DNA of 28,842 bases, from positions 1-28,842 of the forward strand of contig JAYMTF010000871.1 in assembly GCA_036897485.1 (NCBI GenBank). Reading direction: 5' to 3'. The stretch is from Pelargonium nanum. Lineage: Eukaryota; Streptophyta; Magnoliopsida; Geraniales; Geraniaceae. Under the pieces are notes generated by a model. It had not been told where the DNA came from, ran no database searches, and was given only the letters and a program-made list of their open reading frames with translations. The translations under genes were made by a program, and so were the position numbers. Of this stretch, positions 9,901 to 18,021 are shown in pieces. Position 1 is the first letter of the stretch; the number at the start of each line of letters is the position of its first letter.

Positions 9901-12632
9901 CATTGGAGTCCCATCCATCTAAGCTTGTTGGGAGCAGAGGTTCTAACAACCGATACTTTGACTTCGATAAATTAGCAGAGGTAACTTTCATGTGTGTTAT
10001 AACTAGCTAATCAAAAATGTGTGTTATAACTACTAATTTTCTGAAAAATAAAGTTTCAGCTTATGTTTATTCATAATTGTGTTCTTGTCATTGTGACAGG
10101 TTACTTCGATAGTCACTACCAATCTCAACAAAATCATTGATGTCAATTACTACCCTGTTGAAACTGCAAAAAGGTCAAACTTACGGCATAGACCCATTGG
10201 TATTGGAGTTCAGGGTCTTGCCGATACCTTCATATTGCTTGGCATGTCGTTTGATTCTCCAGAGGTATGGCTCATTTCCAGCTAACTTTGTATTGGCTGG
10301 AGCTTGGATTAGTGGGTGTGTCTGATAGATTTTGGATATGATTTGCAGGCGCAACAGCTGAACAAAGACATTTTTGAGACCATCTACTACCATGCTCTGA
10401 AAGCTTCTTCTGAGTTGGCTGCAAAAGAAGGTCCCTATGAGACTTATAGTGGGAGTCCAGTGAGCAAGGTATGTAAAATGAAGTAGCTTATTTAAATGAT
10501 AGCATAAGTAGGCAATTTCGGTTTTGGGTCGGGTTCAAAAGACCTTGCCTGATCTGCTAAAGGTGTGAGTTTGTCCAACCCTATCTGCAATTTCTCAATA
10601 GCAAACTGAATCCAACCTGAAAATCAATTGGGTATATTTTATGCAATCTGAACCCGCAAAAAATATGGGTTGGATTTCTGGTAGCCGCGGGATGGATCCA
10701 GATTGCCAGCTCCAACATTCAATGATGGATATTCTTGTGCAGGGAATTCTTCAACCTGACATGTGGGGAGTAACTCCATCAAACCGTTGGGATTGGGGTG
10801 CTCTTAAAGAAATGATATCCAAGAATGGAGTTCGGAATTCCCTTCTTGTAGCACCAATGCCAACTGCTTCAACCAGTCAGATTCTTGGAAATAATGAGTG
10901 CTTTGAGCCATACACTTCCAATATCTACAGTCGCAGAGTTCTGAGGTTTGCGCATTATTCCACTGTTTAATTCAGCTTCTTTCAAGATAGAGCTTGCAAT
11001 TTGGTACTTGGGATTGGTTTGAAAAGACCCAACTTTTACCCGACCCGAATTGCATCTCTGTTGCAAGATCAATCAACTCATTGCTAATTTGCAATTTTAC
11101 TGTTTCTCAGTGGTGAATTTGTTGTGGTCAATAAACATCTTCTTCATGACTTAACCGATATGGGTCTTTGGTCACCTACGGTCAAGAACCAGATAATTTA
11201 TGAGGATGGCTCGGTTCAGAAATTAACAGAAGTCCCTGAAGATCTGAAAGATATTTACAAGTATGGATCTTTCTTTTCTTTAGTTAGTGTCTTTCCTTTA
11301 ACTTTTTTTTGTTACTCCTTGCTAATGTAATTTACCACTATCAAGACTGTTTGGGAGATTGTTACTCCTTGCTAATGTAATTTACCACTATCAGGACTGT
11401 TTGGGAGATCAAGCAAAGGACGCTAGTCGACATGGCTGTTGATCGTGGATGCTACATAGACCAGAGTCAAAGCTTAAATATACATATGGACCAACCAAAT
11501 TTTGGAAAACTTACTTCCTTACATTTCTACGCATGGTCAAAGGTATAAATAATAGGATTTGCATATTCCACTTTGGTTGAATTTAGGATATTGTGGATTA
11601 TTAAAGGAAGATGAAAAATAAAGAACCAATTCTACCTGATGCAACATTCATTAGAAATGACAGCTGAAGAACGGTTTTCGAAGAAACCCTAGTTCTTAAA
11701 AATGTCAAAAATTCAAAACTAAGTAACATGGTTTCCTATAACAGCTATATATAGGAAACGACAGAAAAATAATTTGAAAAAAATGACCCTCAATAGTTAA
11801 TTCTTCCCATTTAGGCCCAAGAGTGTTTGGGTTCTAGCATCACTGCTCTTGTACTGAACTATTGCTATGGTAGTATATAATTTATTTGCTGTTTTTTCAT
11901 TCGTGTGGGTATATTTCAGGGTTTGAAGACTGGCATGTATTATCTACGATCACGAGCTGCAGCTGATGCCATCAAATTTACTGTCGATACTACCATGCTC
12001 AAGGTAATTTCTATAGTTAACTACTTGCTATATATAACCATCATCATTTCAGTTCAACTATTGTATTTTATTGATTATATTGAAATCCAAAGAGATGTAT
12101 AGGTTCCCAAATAACTAGAGACACGAAAGAAAGAAAAAAAAATGCAACTCTGATTACGCATGTTCCTAGTCTTAAATGGAACATAACGATGCTCCATATG
12201 TAACACAATATCCAATAATCAAACATTTTTATGTAATGCATAAAACTCATGGTAGCGGACAAAGATGACAGTGCAAAAATAAATACCCTATACTTGAAAA
12301 GAGTAATGTGAAACTGATAGTGATGGTATGACTAATAAGAGTATTTTGAGAAGGAAAAAAGAAAGATAGATCATGTGTCAGTTAAAATTTAACCGACACA
12401 ATGAAAAGTTGAAAGTACATGGAGTCAATTGTCACCAACCTCGAGAGAACTTTGATTACTCATATCCCTAATCCTAAATGGAAGGTAAGAACACATGCAG
12501 GAATCCATATGTAACATCATACTTCCAATGCAGGAAAAACCCGTGGTAGAGGAGAATGACGACGGTACTAAAATGGCACAGCTTGTATGCTCCTTAACAA
12601 ACCGAGACGATTGCTTGGCTTGTGGAAGTTGA
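6934..12632 (+). CDS. RNR1: ribonucleoside-diphosphate reductase large subunit (R1), complete, 17 exons
   Basis: Reduces ribonucleoside diphosphates to deoxy forms with the R2 subunit; the rate-limiting step of dNTP supply. Exons: 6934-7161, 7260-7321, 7407-7494, 8261-8524, 8620-8860, 8951-9027, 9199-9369, 9465-9557, 9661-9810, 9894-9980, 10100-10264, 10349-10468, 10743-10945, 11111-11260, 11395-11542, 11920-12003, 12534-12632 (2430 nt, 809 aa). Residues 1-90 are the ATP-cone, opening [11 protein letters not shown], which fixes the start; the upstream open frame lacks family similarity. Active-site residues are Cys218 (QLSSCF), Asn427/Cys429/Glu431 (SSNLCTEI) and Cys444 (AVCNLAS), matching mammalian numbering. 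The radical-transfer tyrosine pair is in GMYYLR, residues 756-757. The signature [12 protein letters not shown] is present. The C-terminal redox pair is Cys804/Cys807 (CLACGS). Nothing suggests loss of function. Confidence 0.97.
7811..8064. mobile_element. Stowaway-like MITE in RNR1 intron 3
   Basis: The left end reads TTACTCTCGTATCAAAATGAGTG. The right end, read on the minus strand, reads TAATCCCTCAGTCCCAAAATAGG. These are diverged versions of the Tc1/mariner Stowaway terminus (CTCCCTC.GTCCC..AAATG). The element is about 250 bp, AT-rich and non-coding, with TA at both borders as expected for the family. Exact borders are uncertain by a few bases. Position in the middle of a 766-bp intron explains why that intron is the longest of the gene. 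Confidence 0.65.
10469..10742. repeat. dispersed-repeat remnant in RNR1 intron 12
   Basis: This intron contains gggtcgggttcaaaagacc and, further on, aatatgggttggatt and ctgaacccgcaa. The related string tttgaaaagacccaac...cccgacccg occurs in intron 13 (11020-11048). The composition resembles degraded hAT-type MITEs seen elsewhere in the window. No clear ends or duplications are visible. The open frame across this intron continues into exon 13 but is not coding upstream of the acceptor at 10741-10742. Confidence 0.35.
11311..11410 (+). repeat. 50-bp tandem duplication of the RNR1 exon 15 splice acceptor
   Basis: Bases 11311-11360 and 11361-11410 are direct copies differing at only two positions. 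Each copy has the last part of intron 14 (gttactccttgctaatgtaa, then tttaccactatca) and the first bases of exon 15 (gactgtttgggagat). The downstream copy keeps the acceptor (TATCAG at 11389-11394) and joins in frame to the conserved TVWEIKQR. In the upstream copy the acceptor G is A (11344), leaving only an AG one base later, which would shift the frame. Confidence 0.9.
11731..11759. repeat. 10-bp inverted repeat in RNR1 intron 15
   Basis: Perfect arms GTTTCCTATA (11731-11740) and TATAGGAAAC (11750-11759) surround a 9-nt spacer. A small hairpin is possible in the intron RNA. No function is evident. Confidence 0.5.
12143..12290 (+). pseudogene. decayed duplicate of the RNR1 terminal exon and its upstream intron
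   Basis: The segment aligns with the real intron end and last exon at 12446-12580. Matching blocks are ct(c/t)tgattac.cat, ccta.tc.taaatgga, tccatatgtaaca, and then atgca.(g/t).aaaa.c.c.tggtag.gga.aa.gac.ac..t. The last block covers the first ~45 nt of exon 17, encoding [14 protein letters not shown] in the intact copy. In the upstream copy the acceptor CAG has become CAT (12239-12241) and the frame is broken by a deletion and stops, so it cannot serve as an exon. No similarity continues through the CxxC tail. An old tandem duplication of about 300 bp is the simplest explanation. Confidence 0.65.
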
Positions 12633-12914
12633 GGATTTGCTTTCAAAGTAGCCAGAAAATATATAAAGGTACTATTGTTTTAAGAGTCTTTCTACGCAAC
12701 TCTGAGAGAGATGGATAACAATAGATATATATATTTGGCTCCAAAAAAGGGCTCTTAAATGTTTTAAGAAATATTGAAACATATCTGTATAGCTTTAGTT
12801 TAGTAGTGAGTGTTACTAGTAGTTGAAGTCTGTATTTGTTTGTATTTTGTATTGTTATTTCTTATCTATTACAAGCTCTGGGCTGGAAGTTTGGATTTCA
12901 TCGGCTATAAAGTT
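12633..12914. other. 3' UTR and flank of RNR1
   Basis: AT-rich DNA without gene content follows the RNR1 stop codon. It is presumed to include the 3' UTR. No convincing AATAAA signal was seen, only AT-rich variants such as aatatataaa near 12658. Confidence 0.4.
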
Positions 12915-13640
12915 AAATGGCCCGGTAGGCGTTTGTGGTTTTTAATACTATGCTTGTGTCGACAAAAGTGACTTGGTAAGCTTGTGCCTTTTTTGACATG
13001 TCTCTTAGCCTAACTTGCTATGTCTATTTTGATAGTTGTGTTGAGTTGAATACCAAGTACTTTTTACTTTTTTAATATCATTGGCCTGGCGTGATAATAT
13101 TGATATCGAGCTTGGGTCGACAAAAGTGGCTTGATATGCATGCGAGTCTTTTTTGACCCATCTTGTAATCCGATTTGTTAGGTCTAATTTAGTAGTTGTG
13201 TTGAGTTGAATGTTACGTACCTTTTCTCTTAAGTATCAATGACTTGATTTGATAATACCAAACTTGGGTCGAGAGAAGTTGCTTGATAAGCATGTGAGCA
13301 GTTTTTGACTTGTCTTGTAGCTTGATTTACTAGGTCTGTTTTGTGGTTGTGTTGAGTTGGATAATGAGTATTTTCTCGCTTTTTAGTATAATTGACCCGA
13401 CCTTATAATACCAAGTTGGTGTCGACAAAAGTGTTTCGATAAACATGTGAAGCTTTTTTTGACTCGTTTTTTAGCCCGACTTATTTAAGCCTATTATGGT
13501 AATAATATCAAATTCGGGTAGAGGAATGTTGCTCGATCAACAAGTGAGCTTTGTTTGACTCATCTTGTAGTCGAATTTGCTTGATCCATTATAGCGGTTG
13601 TGATGAATTGAATCTAAGCACTTATCATTTTTCAGTTGAA
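12915..13640 (+). repeat. tandem satellite, ~155-bp unit, about five copies
   Basis: The landmark (g)gtcgacaaaagtg or a variant recurs at 12958, 13116, 13268, 13421 and 13518. A second landmark gttgtgttgagttg recurs at 13035, 13194 and 13346 and, as ggttgtgatgaattg, near 13595. Spacing is 158, 152 and 153 bp; the last interval is 97 bp because the fourth unit lacks about 55 bp that include the second landmark. Each unit also has gcttgataagcatgtgag, tttttgac and cttgtag blocks. Copies are 70-80% alike by eye. No coding potential. It lies about 0.3 kb after the RNR1 stop. Confidence 0.85.
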
Positions 13641-16600
13641 AATATGTATGAATATTATACACATGATTGAAAACTGAGTTGTAAGGGTCCGTACAAGTAC
13701 TTGTCAAGTGAGTGACAAAAAGAAGAGAAGTAAACGGCTGTGGTGGTTAATGCTATGCTCTATAGAGATAAATCACTTTATGAGCTTCTCATTTTTTTGA
13801 CTTTGACATTTGAATCTTTGGCAAGGATTGAATTTCTAGAAAGTTTTCATATAAAAATTCAAATAAATAAGCACTTATACTGTTCTGAAATAAAAGAAAA
13901 TATATATTTTAAATTATATATTAAATAAAATTGATACATTATTATGTGTATAAAAAATATAATTGAGGGCACACTGTTATGTACATTTTCATGGACTTCA
14001 AAGCAAATGAAGGTGAGATTTGGGAGGTGAAGAGGGCTAGCTCTTGGGGGCGAAAATGGGTACACATACGGGTAACGGGATCACGATAAGGGGCTCATGA
14101 AGTGAGAATGTTTCACGAAGTGAGAATGTTTCACGATGTGAGGTGAGGGATTTGGATAATGAGGTCTCATGGGAAGAGTCTCACGAGAACGAAGTGTGTA
14201 GGGAGTAAGACGTATTTATGTTGAGTTTGGGCTAAGTGTAGAGTTACTCATAGCGAGGCCAAATCTTTATTTGATTTTCACCTTGAGCCATATTCTTGTG
14301 ACATTTGATTTATTGGGTTTTCTTTTGAAGGATAAAAGGGCCCAATTTTAATCCGGTCTATTTTGAGTGGTCTTTTCTTCTTGATTTTAGCTTCTACATA
14401 TGAGGAATCTAATGTGAATTTCAAACACATGACGTCTTTACAATGGACTGTTTTATTTACACATTCTTATTCATCATTGTATGTAATAATTAATTATTTT
14501 AGTATTATATTTTTTAGTTGATACATGAGTTTGATTCATATAGAATAATGTTACATGTTTTAAAAGAAGATATATATCATTTAAGTGTATCTAAATAATT
14601 CATTAGTCTCAAAAGAAAGACGACGACGATCCCATTGCTTTTTTAACATTGATGTTCTTCTTAACGCCGCAAAAGAAGTTATTAGGAGTAGTTCTTATGG
14701 TATTATTTTGTAGTAAAGTCGACTTGTGTAACACGATTCTAACTTTTATGAAATAGATTTTAGCTTAAACGAATTTGTGTAGGGAAAAGAACGTGAATTT
14801 TTTTTTTGTGTACATTGAACTTAATAGATATTTGAGAGTAATTTTGAACCAATGAACTTGGTGAGAAGAAGACTATATGTACAATGGGTCAAAACAACAA
14901 CTAAAAGACATGAAAGTAATTTATTATATAGTCATGAATTTGGACAAAATAAGACCAAAATGGATCAACATATTCATGAATTCTGTAAATGCGTGCATTT
15001 TGTGAAACCTTTAAAATGTGATATTATACCATAATTCTTTTATTAAGTTACCTTTTTTTGGACGGATAGGATTAAAAGTTAGAGAATGGTTTCAATGGCT
15101 AAGATTCAATAAAAGAATATGTGAAAGGCTATTTATATCATCACAAAATAAAACACCTAATAAAGTATAGGTGATTTATTATAGGTTAGAAATTTACTAG
15201 CAAAATTCAAAAAAAAATTTGTATTTGTTTGGAGTTCGAAGAAATGGAGAGTAACTCTAACCCAACAAAAAAAGTTGTGAATACAAACGTTTATGTTTTT
15301 TTTTTAAGAGTACTCATCCGGTTAGTGTTTATTTCCAATTTACTCAATGAAACCACGAAGCTCCGTACGTTTTATATGGTAATTAGTATTTTTATCACAA
15401 ATAATTGTCGCAGTAGAATTAGTAATAATTAGTGTATCAATTTTGTTCAGTTGTCTTAATGATTTAGTAAGAGTAAGTTCTTGAGTCTTTCAGGTCGGAT
15501 TGTATAATATCAACTTGCTCATAAATTAATCTCATATGGAGATGACATAATCATTTGAAACACTCATCTCTCTATGTGAAGTCGGGGATCCGAATTCTAT
15601 CGAGCAAGGTTGGGAGAGATTTTGAGAAAATGATAGAGTAGCTCGTATTGTGTAGCTCAGATCATTGGCTCAATTATATCAACATGTTAAGGTTTGCATT
15701 CATAAATGGATCGCGTTCGAATTGACCCATTTAACAAAGAAACACCAAACTCTCAATGGCCCAACCAAAATCAATTAAGTCGCAATTAAAGGTAACGGTT
15801 TGAATTTTAAATCGGATTTGTTCGAATCAATTATAGACTATATCATACTTCAAATTTTAGTATAAAATGCGTTGTTTTATGCAATTATTTTTGAATTTTC
15901 CACAATAAATATGACCCGATGCAAAAATTAGTCTGATCGAATCAGTTTTAAATCGAATTAAATTTCAGATATCAGCAAAATCATATTCAAATGGCTTAGC
16001 ACAGTCACTATCACATTTTAAAAATATTTAATATAGAGAATGTATGGGCAAAATGTGGTGGCATGCAAGTGATACACCTAACCTTTAACCTCTATCCAGA
16101 AACGCGTTTTTTTAGTTTGCGAGTTTGACTTGAGTCAACGCTGACAATTTTTATTATTATATATAAATTTTTTTTTGTCGTTAATAATAAGATAAGATTG
16201 TCCACATTCTACTCTTTGACTTGCATTATCTGCCAAATAATTTTTGGAGGTTTCTATAAATTTTCACATCAACATCTATAGGCCAATTTTAATTTTAGTG
16301 ACATTTTTATCATTATATTTTAGTGCCAACATAATAGATTCTGTTCATATAGTGTCTTGGTTTTATGAATATATCAATACGTCGACATAATATTAAATAA
16401 TAGTTCTAAGAAAATTGATTCTTTAAATGCATAAAATAAAGTCTAAAATCCAAAAGCTAATAGAAAAACGAAAATTTTAAAAAACCTATAACAAAATAAC
16501 GAGAACATCTCTTAAACGGCTTAAAACGTCTTTAAATATAAAAGTCTAACATGAGCAATCATCTAAGTTTGCTCGTTGACATAAAGCGTTTTCAAACATG

Positions 16601-17234
16601 AAAGTCTAACAGAAAATGTCAAATGTCAATGACACAATTAGAAATCAATAATTTGGCTATTCCAATCATAGGAAAAAAGCCATGGCTAAAAACTTCAGAT
16701 AGAAACTGAAATATTAAGTCAAATAATGTTAGGTCAACTAACTCATAAGATCCTCTTGAACCATGAAATGATGAGAAAAATAATTTCCATAAAAAATAAA
16801 TCTGAAGAAATTAAATAGTCAACAGTAGCTTGGCTCTCAAGTCTCGACTCTCAAGTGGCCAAGTGTGACCACACTACATGACACAATTTGTATAACTAGT
16901 TTGGGGAATTTGTAACATTTATTGATTTGATAGGATCATTTAAAGATTATGTATTCTATTTATACGAGATAAAATCAAAAACAAAAATAGTTAACTTTTT
17001 CTCTTTTTTAAAAATGTTATGAGTAGCTAATTGATAAAAGATTCAGTTAAGTGTCAAATATTTCGATTTGATTCGCTAAACAAAGATCATTAAGTAGTTT
17101 GAATAATTGGGTCAATTGTATCTGAATTCACATTTTATCTAGTTAATTATAATACTCGAATTATTGAATCAATAATTCATAACTCGGATCGTAGAAACTA
17201 TACCCATTAATTTTAAGGTCGAATTGAACCTTCT
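13641..17234. other. gene-poor AT-rich spacer
   Basis: I find no gene in this 3.6-kb stretch. Small open frames (for example 14852-15034 and 15229-15432) have no recognisable product and the composition of spacer. Visible details: an 18-bp direct duplication at 14099-14116 and 14117-14134 (gaagtgagaatgtttcac); a palindromic pair of W-box cores TTGAC-TTGA-GTCAA at 16125-16138; and a short duplication ending aaagtctaaca near 16540 and 16600. Confidence 0.5.
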
Positions 17235-17384
17235 ATGGAAGAGCTAGCCGCGGATTGGGCTGGACAATTTGCTCTCAACCCTCACGGTGCTGTCAGATAT
17301 ACCAACTTTGAAGGTTTTTTTGTTAGTGTGACAATTATGTTGTGTTTACCATGCTTAAATGATATTCTTATTAAATTTAGTTAA
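17235..17384 (+). other. short coding-like fragment, unrecognised (49 aa)
   Basis: An ATG at 17235 opens MEELAADWAGQFALNPHGAV..., then RYTNFEG, followed by an AT-rich tail to a stop at 17382-17384. The first 27 codons (to 17315) are clearly GC-richer than the surrounding spacer and read like a globular protein; the remainder looks like spacer or intron, and gaagg/gttttt at 17312-17319 could be a former splice donor. I do not recognise the protein. It may be a gene fragment carried here by a transposon or the remains of an exon. Confidence 0.25.
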
Positions 17385-17908
17385 TTCAACCTAGAGTTGA
17401 TAAATTGGACCCGAACAAGGGTACTTTTAATAATAATAATCAGAAAAAAAAAAAGGCATGTCTAACTTATTTTGACAACACTAACATGAATTAAGACAAT
17501 TGAAAACTACCTTAATAAAAAAACGATTGAAAACAAAATTTGGAGAATAATCCAGCACAAAAAAAGATAGCCGAAAAGACCAAAATGCCCACATGGGCTT
17601 AGACCCATCGATGTCGGTCTGGTTTCGGCGGTTCAACACCGACTCGTGCAAAAGTCTCCGAAAGCCTCTCGCACCTTCCTCTCCCAAACAACCGACCGTT
17701 CTTTGACGTTCACACTCTCAGATATTTCACTCCCATTTTGCTTCTTTTATCTCACAACTTGCACAATCCAAATCCCCAACAACGTTCCCTTTTTTTAAAT
17801 TATATTTAATTGCTTCCCACTGAAGTCAGATACTCGCTCCAACTTACACAGCTGGGACCGACATCAATACAAGGCGGCGATTAAATCTTATCAGCCAGCC
17901 TTGTATTT
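17385..17908 (+). promoter_or_regulatory. upstream promoter region of the ERF gene
   Basis: There is no gene here. Possible cis elements read directly are two DRE-type cores ACCGAC (17691-17696, 17857-17862) and a TTGACG/TGACGT motif at 17703-17709, which combines a W-box core with a TGACG (as-1-like) element. Such motifs fit a stress-inducible ERF gene but are short and expected by chance at some rate. A 68-codon minus-strand frame (17481-17687) is probably a chance frame. Confidence 0.35.
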
Positions 17909-17954
17909 ACTTCTGCGAGCTCATATAAATATACACATATGAGCTCGCAGAAGT
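17909..17954. promoter_or_regulatory. perfect 18-bp inverted repeat enclosing the ERF TATA box
   Basis: Left arm ACTTCTGCGAGCTCATAT (17909-17926) and right arm ATATGAGCTCGCAGAAGT (17937-17954) are perfect complements around the 10-nt spacer aaatatacac. The best TATA box of the gene, TATAAATA, is at 17924-17931 and straddles the left arm and spacer. The ATG is at 18022, so transcription would start near 17960 with a leader of about 60 nt, just past the right arm. Each arm holds a GAGCTC palindrome. Perfect identity of arms implies recent origin or selection. Confidence 0.85.
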
Positions 17955-18021
17955 TTTAGTTCCAGTTTCGAAGTAGCAAATTCTTTTATTAATTTTCAGT
18001 GGATCTAGAGTGATTTATTTT

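Noticed and set aside
10641..10970. 109-codon plus-strand frame across RNR1 intron 12 and exon 13
   Set aside because: Only the part from 10743 is coding. The upstream portion is intron that happens to be open in frame.
12900..13640. CRISPR-like array because of regular spacing
   Set aside because: This is plant nuclear DNA, and the whole ~155-bp unit is repeated, not a short repeat with unique spacers.
14852..15432. Small plus-strand frames of 60 and 67 codons in the spacer
   Set aside because: AT-rich composition, no domain or family resemblance, and no splice-linked partners.
17481..17687. 68-codon minus-strand frame opening MGEEGARGF
   Set aside because: It lies in the ERF promoter region. 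The second half is AT-driven Phe/Val/Asn sequence and nothing suggests a real gene.
17909..17954. microRNA precursor interpretation of the perfect inverted repeat
   Set aside because: The 18-bp arms with a 10-nt spacer are too short for a plant MIR foldback, and the repeat sits on the core promoter.
18010..18021. Upstream start (GTG) of the ERF frame
   Set aside because: The codon is GTG, not ATG, and the conserved family N-terminus MCxxKVAN begins exactly at the ATG at 18022.
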